From Frigidibacter sp. SD6-1 (lineage in GTDB: Bacteria > Pseudomonadota > Alphaproteobacteria > Rhodobacterales > Rhodobacteraceae), in contig NZ_JARJNR010000001.1 of NCBI RefSeq assembly GCF_030143255.1, positions 248,001-312,000 of the forward strand: a DNA stretch of 64,000 nt, read 5' to 3'. This document shows, piece by piece, positions 29,850 through 40,273 of the stretch. Under the pieces are notes generated by a model, which searched no databases, was not told where the DNA came from, and saw nothing but the letters and a program-made list of their open reading frames with translations. Each line of letters starts with the position of its first letter. Within the stretch, counting starts at the first letter, position 1. Made by a program: the position numbers and the translations under genes.

Positions 29850-31630
29850 TCCGCACGCCGCTCCGCCCCTTGGCCCGCATTCTCTCGGCCCGTGCCAAGG
29901 GCGAGAATCCGGATGCGATCGAGCGCGAAAACCTGCGCCTGCGCCATGAGGAGATGCGTGACAGCGCGCGACTGAAGGCCGAGGGCCGCCTTCTGCTCCT
30001 CGGCCTTGCCTTCGTGGCGGGCTTTGGCACGGTCGGCCTGCGGATGGGCGTTCTCGCATCCACCGCACCCGAGGAGCCGAAGAGCGGGCAGGCAGGCCCT
30101 GCGATCGTCGCGCAGCGCGCCGACATCACCGACCGCGAGGGGCGCATCCTTGCCACGAACCTTGTCACCCACGCGCTTTATGCCCAGCCGAAGCTGATGG
30201 TCGATCCGGCGGGCGCGGCGGAAAAGCTCGCGCTGATCTTCCCCGACCTCGATGCCGAGAAGCTGAGGAAGGATTTCACCGGGTCGAAGAAATTCCTCTG
30301 GATCAAGAAACGCATCTCGCCCGAACAGATGCAGCTTGTGCATGAGATCGGCGATCCCGGCCTTCTTTTCGGGCCGCGCGAGATGCGGCTTTACCCGAAC
30401 GGTGCGCTGGCTTCCCACATCCTCGGCGGCTCGTCCTTCGGGCGCGAGGGTGTGGCCTCGGCCGAAGTGATCGGCACGGCGGGGATCGAGAAGACCTTCG
30501 ACCAGTGGCTGCGCGACCCGGCGAACGGGGGCGCGCCCCTGCAGTTGTCGATCGACCTGTCGGTTCAGGCGACGGTCGAGGAAGTGCTCGACGGCGGCAT
30601 GAAGCTGATGAACGCCAAGGGGGCGGCCGCCATTCTCATGGATGTGAGAACCGGCGAAGTGATCGCCATGGCCTCGCTGCCCGACTTCGACCCCAACACC
30701 AGACCCGCGCCGCTGGTCAAGGGTCAGGCCGGGGACAGCCCGCTCTTCAACCGGGCAGTGCAGGGGGTTTACGAGCTTGGCTCGACCTTCAAGATATTTG
30801 CCGTGGCGCAGGCGCTCGACCTCGGTCTCGTCAATCCGATGACCATGGTCGATACGAAAAGCCCGATGTTCTGGGGCAAGTACAAGATCCGCGATTTCCA
30901 CAATTACGGCGCCCAGAACACGGTGACGGACGTGGTGGTGAAATCTTCGAACGTCGGCACCGCCCATATCATCGGCATGGTCGGCGCGGAGAAGCAGCAG
31001 GCTTTCCTCAAGTCGCTCGGCTTTTTCGAGCCTACACCGGTCGAACTGGTCGAGGCGCCGACCGGCAAGCCGCTGATCCCCAAGAAATGGTCCGAGATTT
31101 CGATGCTGACCATCTCCTACGGCCATGGCCTGTCGGCGAGCCCGCTGCATCTGGCCTCGGCTTATGCCTCGATCGTCAATGGCGGCACCCGGGTTCGCCC
31201 GACGATCCTGAAGACCGACAAGGTACAGGAAGGCGAGCGTGTCATCAGCGAAAAGACCTCGGAGATTGCGCGTTCGCTTCTGCGGCAGGTGGTGGTGCGC
31301 GGCACGGCGTCCTTCGGCGAGGTGCCGGGCTATGCGGTCGGCGGCAAGACCGGCACTGCCGACAAGCCGAAGCCGACGGGCGGCTATTATGACGACAAGG
31401 TCGTGACCACCTTCGCTTCTACCTTTCCCTCCTACGACCCGAAATATGTGCTGATCGTCACGCTCGACGAGCCGGTCGAAAGCTCGGGCGACGAACCGCG
31501 CCGCACGGCGGGCTGGACCTCGGTTCCGGTCGCGGCCGAGATGATACGCCGCGTTGCACCGCTTCTGGGTCTCAGGCCAGAGGTTGAACCCGGGCTGGAG
31601 GCGGGTGTAACACGCGTCAGTTCGAACTGA
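29846..31630 (+). CDS. ftsI: Peptidoglycan D,D-transpeptidase FtsI (PBP3)
   Basis: 594 aa septal class B penicillin-binding protein. Cytoplasmic N-terminus, one transmembrane helix near 47-70, PBP dimerisation domain, then the transpeptidase domain with S313-x-x-K316 (GSTFK), the SSN motif and KTG (GGKTGTADKP). Overlaps ftsL by 4 nt and ends 16 nt before murE. Confidence 0.96.
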   Translation: MIRTPLRPLARILSARAKGENPDAIERENLRLRHEEMRDSARLKAEGRLLLLGLAFVAGFGTVGLRMGVLASTAPEEPKSGQAGPAIVAQRADITDREGRILATNLVTHALYAQPKLMVDPAGAAEKLALIFPDLDAEKLRKDFTGSKKFLWIKKRISPEQMQLVHEIGDPGLLFGPREMRLYPNGALASHILGGSSFGREGVASAEVIGTAGIEKTFDQWLRDPANGGAPLQLSIDLSVQATVEEVLDGGMKLMNAKGAAAILMDVRTGEVIAMASLPDFDPNTRPAPLVKGQAGDSPLFNRAVQGVYELGSTFKIFAVAQALDLGLVNPMTMVDTKSPMFWGKYKIRDFHNYGAQNTVTDVVVKSSNVGTAHIIGMVGAEKQQAFLKSLGFFEPTPVELVEAPTGKPLIPKKWSEISMLTISYGHGLSASPLHLASAYASIVNGGTRVRPTILKTDKVQEGERVISEKTSEIARSLLRQVVVRGTASFGEVPGYAVGGKTGTADKPKPTGGYYDDKVVTTFASTFPSYDPKYVLIVTLDEPVESSGDEPRRTAGWTSVPVAAEMIRRVAPLLGLRPEVEPGLEAGVTRVSSN

Positions 31631-31646
31631 CGGTTCCGGGGGTAGC

Positions 31647-33128
31647 ATGGCGGCGACGAAATCACTGGCGGACCTGGGGCTGACCTCGCGCGATGGGCGC
31701 GAAGCGCGGATTACCGGGCTGACCGCCGACAGCCGCCAGGTGAAGCCGGGGTTCCTGTTCGCGGCACTGCCGGGTTCGAAGATGCATGGGGGCGAATTCA
31801 TCCAGTACGCGCTTCGGATGGAGGCGGGCGCGATCCTGACCGACCGCGAAGGGGCAGAGATCGCGAAAGCCGAACTGGCCGGATCGCAGGCGGCGCTGGT
31901 GGTGGCAGAAGAACCGCGTCAGGCACTGGCCTATGCTGCGGCTCTCTGGTTCGGGCGCCAGCCCGAGACTGTCTTCGCGGTCACCGGTACCTCCGGCAAG
32001 ACCTCGGTCGCGACCTTCACCCGCCAGATCTGGCAGGCGCTTGGCCTCAAGGCCGCGAACCTTGGCACGATGGGTATCCTTGGCGACTTTCACGGCAAGC
32101 TTGCCCATACCACGCCCGAACCGATCACGCTTCATTCGGTGCTGGCCGAGATGGCGGCGGCGGGCATCGACCATGCGGCGATGGAAGCCTCCTCGCACGG
32201 TCTGGACCAGTACAGGCTGGACGGGGTGCGGTTGAAGGCAGCGGCCTTCACCAACTTCAGTCAGGATCACCTCGACTATCACGCTGATTTCGATGAATAT
32301 TTCGCGGCGAAGGCCGGGCTTTTCGCCCGCGTTCTGCCGGAAGAGGGCACTGCCGTCATCAATATAGACGATGCCCGCGGGGCCGAGATGGCAGCGATCG
32401 CGCGGGGACGCGGGCATCGGCTGGTGACGATCGGTCAGGCGGCCAGTGCCGACATCCGGATTGGCGCGCAAAGGTTCGATGCGACGGGCCAGGATTTGCG
32501 CTTTACCTGGAACGGCACGCCCTTCCTTGTCCGCCTGCCGCTGATCGGCGGTTTCCAGGCCGAGAATGTGCTGGCCGCCGCTGCGCTGGTCGCGGCTTCC
32601 GGCACCCATTCGCCGGAAGAGATTGCCCGCACCCTGCCGGGCCTGACCACGGTGCGCGGCCGGATGGAACTGGCGGCGACGCGCGCCAATGGCGCGACCG
32701 TCTTCGTCGATTATTCCCACAAGCCCGGCGCGCTGGCTTCGGCGCTGCAATCCTTGCGCCCCCATGTGATGGGCCGCATCATCTGCGTCTTCGGCGCGGG
32801 CGGCGACCGCGACCGGCTGAAACGTCCCCTGATGGGCGAGGCGGCGGCGCACCATGCGGATGTGGTGATCGTCACCGACGACAACCCCCGCAGCGAGGAC
32901 CCGGCCGCGATCCGCGCCGAAGTGATGAAGGGCTGCCCGGAGGCGACCGAGGTCGGCGACCGGGCCGAGGCGATCCTGCGCGGTGTCGATGCGCTGCAAC
33001 CGGGTGACGCGCTGCTGATCGCGGGCAAGGGGCACGAGACCGGCCAGATCATCGGCAGCGACATCTACCCGTTCGACGATGCCGAACAGGCGAGCGTCGC
33101 GGTCGCCGCCCTTGACGGGGTGATCTGA
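31647..33128 (+). CDS. murE: UDP-MurNAc-L-Ala-D-Glu:meso-diaminopimelate ligase MurE
   Basis: 493 aa Mur ligase. ATP loop VTGTSGKTS at 112-120; the DNPR signature at 412-415 (TDDNPRSEDP) is specific for meso-diaminopimelate, so the peptidoglycan is A1-gamma type. Its final base is the first base of murF (TGATG), so they are coupled. Confidence 0.96.
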   Translation: MAATKSLADLGLTSRDGREARITGLTADSRQVKPGFLFAALPGSKMHGGEFIQYALRMEAGAILTDREGAEIAKAELAGSQAALVVAEEPRQALAYAAALWFGRQPETVFAVTGTSGKTSVATFTRQIWQALGLKAANLGTMGILGDFHGKLAHTTPEPITLHSVLAEMAAAGIDHAAMEASSHGLDQYRLDGVRLKAAAFTNFSQDHLDYHADFDEYFAAKAGLFARVLPEEGTAVINIDDARGAEMAAIARGRGHRLVTIGQAASADIRIGAQRFDATGQDLRFTWNGTPFLVRLPLIGGFQAENVLAAAALVAASGTHSPEEIARTLPGLTTVRGRMELAATRANGATVFVDYSHKPGALASALQSLRPHVMGRIICVFGAGGDRDRLKRPLMGEAAAHHADVVIVTDDNPRSEDPAAIRAEVMKGCPEATEVGDRAEAILRGVDALQPGDALLIAGKGHETGQIIGSDIYPFDDAEQASVAVAALDGVI

Positions 33129-34561
33129 TGGCCGCGCTCTGGACCTCGGACGATGCGGCACGCGCGACCGGCGGGCGGGCGACACGCGCCTTCACGGCCG
33201 ATGGCGTCTCGATCGACAGTCGGACCATCGCCACGGGCGACCTTTTCGTTGCCCTGAAGGATGCACGCGACGGGCATGATTTCGTCCGCGCCGCGCTCGA
33301 CCGGGGCGCGGCGGCGGCGCTTGTCTCCCGCATCCCCGACGACTGTTCCGAGGCTGATCCGCTCTTGATCGTTCCGGATGTGCTGCAAGGGCTTGAGGCG
33401 CTTGGCCGGGCCGGGCGCGCGCGGGCTTCGGCAAAGGTGGTGGCGGTGACCGGGTCGGTCGGCAAGACCTCGACCAAGGAGATGCTGCGCACTGTTCTGG
33501 CGGCGAACGGCCGTGTGCATGCGGCCGAAGCCTCCTACAACAACCATTGGGGCGTGCCGCTGACGCTCGCCCGCATGGCGCCGGACGCCGCCTTCGCGGT
33601 GATCGAGGTGGGCATGAACCATCCCGGAGAGATCGCGCCGCTCGCGCGGCTGGCGCGGCCGCATGTGGCGATGATCACCACCATCGGCACGGCGCATCTG
33701 GAAGCGTTCGGCGCCATCGAAGGGATCGCGCGCGAGAAGGCCTCCATCGCCCTGGGGCTGGAACCCGGCGGCATTCTGGTGATGCCCGGCGATCTGCCGA
33801 CCTCGCCCATCCTTGCGGAGGCGGCCCGCGCCGTCGGTGCGGCGGCCGTGACCTTCGGGGCAGGCTCGGGCGATGACTGGCAGCTTGGCACCGTGACGCT
33901 GGCGCAGGACACGACCGTGGTTCAGGCCAGGCATGCAGGCCAGCCGATCCTCTTCAAGGTGCGCACGGCGGGGCGGCATTTCGCCAAGAACGCGCTCGGC
34001 GTCCTTGCGACCGCCCATGCGCTCGGCCTCGATCCGGCGATTGCCGCCTGCGACCTGGGTCTGTGGGCACCGCCCGCCGGGCGGGGCGAGCGGCAGCGCA
34101 TCTCGCTCGACCCGGTCGAGCCGGGCTTTACCTATGACCTGATCGACGATGCCTATAACGCCAATCCCGACAGCCTCGCTGCGGCACTCGATGTGATCGC
34201 GGCCTCCCGGCCTCAGGACGGGATCGGGCGCCATGCCGCGGGGCGCCGGATCGCCATCCTCGGCGACATGCTGGAGCTTGGGTCGGACGAACGCGCGCTG
34301 CACGAGGCCGTCGCCCGCCATCCGGCGGTCGAGAGCCTCGCCTTCATCCATTGCGTCGGTCCGCGCATGCGCTGGCTGTGGGAAGCTCTGCCGCGCGAGA
34401 AACGCGGCGATTGGGTCGAGAAAGCCGACGAGCTTGCCGCCCGCGCCCATCAACTGGCGGACGCGGGCGATGTGATCCTCGTGAAAGGCTCGAAAGGGTC
34501 GAAGGTCAGCCTCGTGGTTGACGCGCTGAAGAAACTGGGGCATCCGGTCGCGCCCGAATAG
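33128..34561 (+). CDS. murF: UDP-MurNAc-tripeptide:D-Ala-D-Ala ligase MurF
   Basis: 477 aa Mur ligase adding D-Ala-D-Ala. ATP loop VTGSVGKTSTKE at 107-118, YNNHWGVPLTLA substrate loop, and DDAYNANPDS in the central domain. Coupled to murE by TGATG; 59 nt separate it from mraY. Confidence 0.96.
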   Translation: MAALWTSDDAARATGGRATRAFTADGVSIDSRTIATGDLFVALKDARDGHDFVRAALDRGAAAALVSRIPDDCSEADPLLIVPDVLQGLEALGRAGRARASAKVVAVTGSVGKTSTKEMLRTVLAANGRVHAAEASYNNHWGVPLTLARMAPDAAFAVIEVGMNHPGEIAPLARLARPHVAMITTIGTAHLEAFGAIEGIAREKASIALGLEPGGILVMPGDLPTSPILAEAARAVGAAAVTFGAGSGDDWQLGTVTLAQDTTVVQARHAGQPILFKVRTAGRHFAKNALGVLATAHALGLDPAIAACDLGLWAPPAGRGERQRISLDPVEPGFTYDLIDDAYNANPDSLAAALDVIAASRPQDGIGRHAAGRRIAILGDMLELGSDERALHEAVARHPAVESLAFIHCVGPRMRWLWEALPREKRGDWVEKADELAARAHQLADAGDVILVKGSKGSKVSLVVDALKKLGHPVAPE

Positions 34562-34620
34562 ACCCGGGCGCGGAAAGAAAGAAGAAACGGGCCGAAGGCC
34601 CAGCCGAGGGGACGCGTAGA

Positions 34621-35702
34621 TGCTGTACTGGCTGACCGCTTTGTCGGACGGGGGGGATGTGTTCAACCTCTTCCGCTACATCACCTTCCGCGCGGGCGGC
34701 GCCTTTTTCACCGCGCTGCTCTTCGGCTTTCTCTTCGGCCAGCCGCTGATCAATTTCCTGCGGCGCAAGCAGAAGAAGGGACAGCCCATTCGCGACGACG
34801 GCCCGCAATCGCATCTGTCGAAAGCCGGAACGCCGACCATGGGCGGCCTTCTGATCCTGTCGGCGCTTATTTTCTCGACGCTCCTTTGGGCGCGGCCTGA
34901 CAGCCCCTATGTCTGGATCGTGCTGATGGTGACGGCGGCCTTCGGATTTCTCGGCTTCGCCGACGATTATGCCAAGGTCACCAAACAGTCGACCAAGGGA
35001 TCGTCTGCGCGCATCCGCCTGCTGATCGGCTTCCTGATCGCGGCGGCGGCAGGGTATGCGGCCGCGCTTCTTCACCCCGAAGCCTTGTCGATGAAGCTGG
35101 CCCTTCCCGTCTTCAAGGACACGCTGATCAACCTCTCCTTCATCTTCGTGCCCTTCGCCATGCTGGTCATCGTCGGCGCTGCGAATGCGGTCAATTTCAC
35201 CGACGGGCTGGACGGGCTTGCGGTGATGCCGGTGATGATCGCCGCCGGTACCTTCGGCGTGATCGCCTATTTCGTCGGCAACGTGAATTTCGCCGATTAT
35301 CTCGGCCTGCATTTCGTGCCGGGTACGGGCGAACTGGTGATCTTCTGCGCCGCCCTCATCGGCGGCGGCTTGGGGTTTCTGTGGTACAACGCGCCCCCTG
35401 CCGCGGTCTTCATGGGCGACACGGGCTCGCTCGCGCTCGGCGGCGCGCTTGGGGCCATCGCAGTGGTGACGAAGCATGAGATCGTGCTGGCGATCGTGGG
35501 CGGCCTTTTCGTCGTCGAGACGCTGTCGGTCATCATCCAGGTCGCCTATTTCAAGCGCACCGGAAAGCGGGTGTTCCTGATGGCGCCGATCCACCACCAT
35601 TTCGAGAAGAAAGGCTGGTCGGAACCGCAGATCGTGATCCGTTTCTGGATCATCTCGCTCATTCTCGCGCTCGTCGGTCTCGCAACCTTGAAGCTGCGTT
35701 AG
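34621..35702 (+). CDS. mraY: Phospho-MurNAc-pentapeptide transferase MraY
   Basis: 360 aa polytopic enzyme (about ten helices) that forms lipid [16 protein letters not shown] carries the catalytic Asp pair, [10 protein letters not shown] and the C-terminal [13 protein letters not shown] loop are diagnostic. It is the last dcw gene in this block: murD, ftsW, murG and murC do not follow. The next gene starts 1 nt after its stop and is unrelated. Confidence 0.97.
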
Positions 35703-35703
35703 C

Positions 35704-36612
35704 ATGGCAGGGCTCGGCGGCGTCGGGCATCTGCGCGTCCTGAACCCCGAACCGGGCCTTTACGCCTATTACGACGGGCGCGTGCCGGGCTACCGGTTCA
35801 TTGAGGCGCCGAACTGGGTGGACGAGGGCGCGATCTCGCTCGGCACCGCCTCTTACGCGCTGGTCGCGGGCGACGAGGCGCTCGTCTACGACAGCCATGT
35901 GTCCGTGGCCCATGCGGGGGCGATCCGCGCCCATCTCGAAGGGCTGGGCGTCCGGCGCTTCACCGTGACCTACAGCCACTGGCACCTCGACCATGTCGCG
36001 GGCACGGCCGCCTTTGCGGGCGCACCGGTCATCGCCAACGTGCTGACGCTGAGGCATCTGGCAGCGCACCGCAAAGCTGTCGAAGACGCAACCTATCACG
36101 GCCTGCCCGCCATCAACCCGCTGATCCTGCCGACTGAAACGTTCGAAGGTCACATGGCCTTCGAGTTCGGTGGTGAGCGGATCGAGCTGATCGCCGCCAA
36201 CATTCATTCCGACGATGCTGCCCTTCTGTGGTTGCCCGGCCGAGGCGTTCTTCTGGCGGGTGACACGGTAGAGGATACAGTGACCTATGTCGGCGCGCCC
36301 GAGGACTTTGCCATCCATCTTCGCGATCTGGAAAAGATCGCCAGGCTTGGTGCGCGCCGCATCTACCCCAATCACGGCGCGCCGGAACGGATCGCGTCGG
36401 GCGGGTATGGCGGTGACCTTCTTGCCGCCACGGCGCGCTATGTCTCTTGGCTCCAGTCACTCGCTGCGCGCCCCGAACAGGGCGCGCGCGATCTTGCCGA
36501 TGTCGTGGCGCAAGATCTCGAAGCCGGAACGCTGATCTACTGGCGGGAGTACGAGGCGGTCCACCGGCAGAATGTCGAACAGACACTCGCCCACTTCGCC
36601 GGCCGGGCCTGA
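35704..36612 (+). CDS. MBL-fold metallohydrolase
   Basis: 302 aa. Metallo-beta-lactamase-fold zinc site SHWHLDH (His92, His94, Asp96, His97), a later Asp in LLAGDTVED and a C-terminal NHGAPERI histidine. The C-terminal 90 residues are helical. It begins 1 nt after the mraY stop, so it is likely read from the dcw transcript, and its stop abuts the stop of the opposing amidase gene (TGATCA). The family covers thiolesterases, glyoxalases and lactonases; the substrate is unknown, and a link to cell-wall synthesis is not implied by sequence. Confidence 0.88.
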   Translation: MAGLGGVGHLRVLNPEPGLYAYYDGRVPGYRFIEAPNWVDEGAISLGTASYALVAGDEALVYDSHVSVAHAGAIRAHLEGLGVRRFTVTYSHWHLDHVAGTAAFAGAPVIANVLTLRHLAAHRKAVEDATYHGLPAINPLILPTETFEGHMAFEFGGERIELIAANIHSDDAALLWLPGRGVLLAGDTVEDTVTYVGAPEDFAIHLRDLEKIARLGARRIYPNHGAPERIASGGYGGDLLAATARYVSWLQSLAARPEQGARDLADVVAQDLEAGTLIYWREYEAVHRQNVEQTLAHFAGRA

Positions 36613-38019
36613 TCAGGCGGGCGGACGGCGCCCCGGCCAGTCGGTCGCGCGGTGATAGGCCTGGCCGATGGACAGGATATTCGCGTCCGACCCGGTCGGC
36701 CCGATCAGCTGCATCCCCATCGGCAGGCCGCCCGCGCCAAAGCCCACGGGCAGGCAGAGCGACGGCAGGCCAATCAGCGATACCGGCACGACCACCTCCA
36801 TCCAGCGGTGATAGGTATCCATCGTCCGGCCCGCGACCTCCCTCGGCCAGCGCCAATCTGCGGGGAAGGGCCAGACCTGCGCGGCGGGCATGATCAGCGC
36901 ATCGTAAGTCCGGAACAGCTTGGCGGCATGCGCGTACCAGCGCGAGCGGATGGTCGAAGCCTCGTAGACCGCGGCGGTGCTCAGCGACTGGCCCTGCTCG
37001 ATCTCCCACAGCGTCTCGGGCTTGATCTTCGCGCGCTTCGCCGGATCGGAATGGAGCGCCTTCATCGAACCTGCATTCAGCATGGCGCGGAGCGTGATCC
37101 AGGCATGCCAGAGCCGTTCCGCAGGGTAGGGCGGCGCGACGGGCTCGACGATGGCGCCCATATCTTCAAGCACCCTTGCCCCCGCAAGGCATTGATCGAG
37201 GATGCCCGCCTCCAGCGGATAGGCCCCGCCCCAGTCGCCGAGCCAGCCGATGCGCAGGCCCTTCACGTCACGGTCAAGACGGTCGGCAAAGCTTTCGGCC
37301 GCGCGCCCGAACGGCGCCTCGGGGTTCGGGCCGCACAGGGTTTCGAGAAGCCGCGCGAGGTCTTCGATCGTGCGCGCCATCGGGCCTTCGGTCGAGAGCG
37401 TGTGCAGATAGGTATCGCCCTCGGCATCCTGCGGCACGAGGCCCCAGGTCGGGCGGAAGCCGTAGACATTGCAGAAGGCCGCCGGATTGCGCAGCGACCC
37501 CATCATGTCGGACCCGTCGGCCACGGCGAGGAGGCGCGTGGCGAGCGCCGCCGCCGCGCCACCCGAGGAGCCGCCCGCGCCGCGCGTCCGGTCGTAGGGG
37601 TTGAGGGTCGTGCCGTGGACCGGGTTGAAGGAATGCGAGCCGTGCCCCCATTCCGGGGTATTGGTCTTGCCGATGAAGATCGCACCCGCCGCCCGCTGCC
37701 GCGCCGCCACGAGATCATCGGCCCCGGGCACATGATCGGCAAAGAGCGGCGAGCCCCAGGTGGTGCGCAGGCCCTTCGTCGCCACCAAGTCCTTCGGGGC
37801 GGCGGGCAGGCCATGCATCCAGCCCTTCGGCTCTTCCTTGTCGGCGGCGCGCGCGCGGCGCATCGCTTCATCGGGGTCGATCAGCGAGACAAGCGCGTTG
37901 ATCCCAGGGTTGAGCCGGGCGATCCGGTCGAGATAGTCCGCCATGATGTCGGACGCCGAGAGCTTGCGCGCCCGCAGAAGGCGCATGAGATCGGACGCGG
38001 AATGATCGGTAAGGCTCAT
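36613..38019 (-). CDS. Amidase (amidase-signature family)
   Basis: 468 aa. Amidase-signature Ser-cisSer-Lys enzyme: the Lys is in LPAAPKDLVATKG, the glycine/serine loop is GGSSGGAAAALATRL and the nucleophile region is GSDMMGSLRNPA. ATG 38019 follows GGGAGC; an upstream in-frame ATG at 38058 lacks conservation. Convergent with the MBL gene. These enzymes hydrolyse varied amides; the Gat complex function is unlikely because GatC/GatB partners are absent. Confidence 0.9.
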   Translation of the reverse strand: MSLTDHSASDLMRLLRARKLSASDIMADYLDRIARLNPGINALVSLIDPDEAMRRARAADKEEPKGWMHGLPAAPKDLVATKGLRTTWGSPLFADHVPGADDLVAARQRAAGAIFIGKTNTPEWGHGSHSFNPVHGTTLNPYDRTRGAGGSSGGAAAALATRLLAVADGSDMMGSLRNPAAFCNVYGFRPTWGLVPQDAEGDTYLHTLSTEGPMARTIEDLARLLETLCGPNPEAPFGRAAESFADRLDRDVKGLRIGWLGDWGGAYPLEAGILDQCLAGARVLEDMGAIVEPVAPPYPAERLWHAWITLRAMLNAGSMKALHSDPAKRAKIKPETLWEIEQGQSLSTAAVYEASTIRSRWYAHAAKLFRTYDALIMPAAQVWPFPADWRWPREVAGRTMDTYHRWMEVVVPVSLIGLPSLCLPVGFGAGGLPMGMQLIGPTGSDANILSIGQAYHRATDWPGRRPPA

Positions 38020-38089
38020 CGCTGGCTCCCTGTCGTCGGGCAGAGAGTAAGCCGGCAAGGGCTGGATGCAAGCGCGCTTGCTGTTTCGT

Positions 38090-38160
38090 CCGGGCTTCGC
38101 CCGGCCGACCCGTGCGAGGGGGCTGTCTGCCCCCTCGCGCTCCCCCGAGGATATTTGGAA
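38090..38160. repeat. Hairpin-rich spacer between purK and the amidase gene
   Basis: Two perfect stems, CCGGGC/GCCCGG (38090-38104) and GCGAGGGGG/CCCCCTCGC (38114-38138), followed by CCCCCGAGGATATTTGG. No U tract is apparent on either strand, so termination is uncertain. The 210-bp gap holds no gene. Confidence 0.45.
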
Positions 38161-38229
38161 ACGAAAGAGGGGATGGCTCGGGCGGGGCCGGATGGCCCTG
38201 CAGGGGCGGGTCGGAAGGGGAGGCGGCCG

Positions 38230-39297
38230 TCAGCGCAGAATGCGGTTCACATGGCCCATCTTGCGGCCCGGCCGCGCTTCGGCTTTCCCGTAGAGATGGA
38301 TCGCCGTGTTCTTCTGGCGCGCGAGATCCGGCACCCGCAGCACATCGTCGCCGATCAGGTTCTCCATCTCGACATCCGCATGTCGCGATCCGTCGCCCAA
38401 GGGCCAGCCAGCGACGGCGCGGATATGCTGCTCGAACTGGTCGATCGCGCAGCCGTTCTGGGTCCAGTGGCCGGAATTGTGGACGCGCGGCGCGATTTCA
38501 TTCACCACGAGGCCCTGATCGGTCACGAAGAGCTCAACTCCCATCACGCCGACATAATCGAGCGCGTTGAGGATGCGGGCGGCAAGCAGCACGGCATCGG
38601 TCCGCTCGGCCGGGCTCAGGCGGGCGGGGACGGTCGTCGTGTGCAGGATGCCGTCGCGGTGGACATTCTCGCCCGGATCATAGGCGGCGACCTCGCCGGA
38701 GAGCGACCGGGCCGCGATCACCGAGACCTCGCGCGAGAAAGTGACGAACCCTTCCAGCACGGCAGGCGCGCCGTTCATCGCGGCGAGCGCCCCGGGCGCA
38801 TCGGCGGCCGACAGGATCCGCGCCTGGCCCTTGCCGTCATAGCCAAGGCGCGTGGTCTTCAGGATCGCGGGCGCGCCGATCCGGGCGATGGCCGCGTCAA
38901 GCCCGGCGGCATCGTCGACCGCCGCATAGGGCGCGGTCGTCAGGCCGATCGAGCTGAGAAAGTCCTTCTCCAGAAGCCGGTCCTGGCTGGTGGCCAGCGC
39001 CTTGCGGTTCGGCCGGATCGGCCGCAGGCTTTCCAAGAGATCGAGCGCCGAGGTCGGCACATTCTCGAACTCGTAGGTGATGACATCGACCGAGCTGGCG
39101 AAGGCGCTGAGTGCCGCCTCGTCTTCGTAAGGAGCGGTCGTCACCTTGTGGGCGACGTCGGCAGCGGGCGGGTTCGCGGACGGCTCGTAGACATGGGTCC
39201 GGTAGCCGATCCGCGCCGCCGCGACCGAGAGCATGCGGCCAAGCTGACCGCCGCCGAGGATGCCGATGGTGGACCCTGGGGCGAGCCGCTCACTCAT
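38230..39297 (-). CDS. purK: 5-(carboxyamino)imidazole ribonucleotide synthase PurK
   Basis: 355 aa ATP-grasp enzyme making N5-CAIR in purine synthesis. It starts [23 protein letters not shown], has the [16 protein letters not shown]-grasp loop and [13 protein letters not shown] near the active site. ATG 39297 was chosen because the MSERL...GILGGGQLG start is typical; the frame is open upstream into purE. Overlaps the purE stop by 8 nt. Confidence 0.96.
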   Translation of the reverse strand: MSERLAPGSTIGILGGGQLGRMLSVAAARIGYRTHVYEPSANPPAADVAHKVTTAPYEDEAALSAFASSVDVITYEFENVPTSALDLLESLRPIRPNRKALATSQDRLLEKDFLSSIGLTTAPYAAVDDAAGLDAAIARIGAPAILKTTRLGYDGKGQARILSAADAPGALAAMNGAPAVLEGFVTFSREVSVIAARSLSGEVAAYDPGENVHRDGILHTTTVPARLSPAERTDAVLLAARILNALDYVGVMGVELFVTDQGLVVNEIAPRVHNSGHWTQNGCAIDQFEQHIRAVAGWPLGDGSRHADVEMENLIGDDVLRVPDLARQKNTAIHLYGKAEARPGRKMGHVNRILR

Positions 39298-39775
39298 CGG
39301 CGGGCTCGTCGGGGATCGAGGCCGAGAGCGCCGCGCGCCAGGCGTCGAGGCGGGTGGCAAGTGCGGAATCGTGCAGCGCGAGAATTCCGGCGGCCAGAAG
39401 CCCGGCATTCGCCGCGCCCGCCGCGCCGATGGCCATCGTGGCGACGGGGTAGCCTTTGGGCATCTGGACGATGGAATAAAGACTGTCGACGCCCGAAAGC
39501 GCCTTGGTCTGGACCGGCACGCCGATCACCGGCACCCGGGTCTTCGAGGCCATCATGCCGGGCAGATGCGCGGCCCCCCCGGCGCCCGCGATGATCACCT
39601 GCAGGCCCCGCCCTGCGGCCTGTCTGCCATAGTCCCAGAGCCGGTCGGGGGTGCGGTGGGCCGAGACGATCTTCGTCTCATAGGCCACGCCCAGCTCGTC
39701 GAGGATGGCGGCGGCCTCCTTCATCGTCGGCCAGTCCGACTGCGACCCCATGATGATGCCGACCTTGACGCCCAT
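39290..39775 (-). CDS. purE: N5-carboxyaminoimidazole ribonucleotide mutase PurE
   Basis: 161 aa class I PurE converting N5-CAIR to [13 protein letters not shown], the SAHRTPDRL loop (catalytic His) and [11 protein letters not shown] are all present. First gene of the purEK operon, coupled to purK. Confidence 0.97.
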   Translation of the reverse strand: MGVKVGIIMGSQSDWPTMKEAAAILDELGVAYETKIVSAHRTPDRLWDYGRQAAGRGLQVIIAGAGGAAHLPGMMASKTRVPVIGVPVQTKALSGVDSLYSIVQMPKGYPVATMAIGAAGAANAGLLAAGILALHDSALATRLDAWRAALSASIPDEPADE

Positions 39776-39869
39776 GTCCGCCCCTCGCTTGTCAGGGGCC
39801 GGTTAGCATGGGGCCGGGTGCGGTGCAACGTCACCTTGACGCCATGAAAGAGCGCTATAGTCCTGCGCC

Positions 39870-40271
39870 ATGACAATCCTGACCGGTTCCCTGACCTCTG
39901 TCCTCTCGATCCTGGCCGGCCTTCACCTGGTGTGGGCGATCGGCTGGTGGTTTCCGTTCGGCGACGAAGGGCGGCTTGCCCGCGCCGTGGTCGGCGCGCG
40001 GGGGATTGAGCGGATGCCCGGCGCCATCGCCTGTTCGCTCGTCGTGGTGGCGCTTCTCGGCGTTGCCTCGGTCATCTGGTGGCCCGATACGATCCTGCGC
40101 ACGGCGGCACTCTGGGCGTCAGGTGCGGTGTTCTTGCTGCGGGGCGTGGCCGCCTATGTCGCGGCCTTCCGCCGCCTTGTACCGGAAGAGCCCTTCGCAA
40201 CCCTCGACAGGCGCTGCTACGCGCCGCTCTGTCTGGTCCTCGGCGCTGGGCTCTGGCTACTGGCCGCCTGA
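39870..40271 (+). CDS. DUF3995 family membrane protein
   Basis: 133 aa with about four hydrophobic helices. The N-terminal LAGLHLVWAIGWWFPFG motif fits the DUF3995 family of unknown function. TATAGT at 39856-39861 ends 8 nt before the ATG and no Shine-Dalgarno is present, which suggests a leaderless transcript. Divergent from purEK. Confidence 0.75.
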   Translation: MTILTGSLTSVLSILAGLHLVWAIGWWFPFGDEGRLARAVVGARGIERMPGAIACSLVVVALLGVASVIWWPDTILRTAALWASGAVFLLRGVAAYVAAFRRLVPEEPFATLDRRCYAPLCLVLGAGLWLLAA

Positions 40272-40273
40272 GG

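Noticed and set aside
36652-39594. 980-codon plus-strand open frame across amidase, purK and purE
   Set aside because: Runs antisense to three well-supported genes and has low-complexity Arg/Gly composition.
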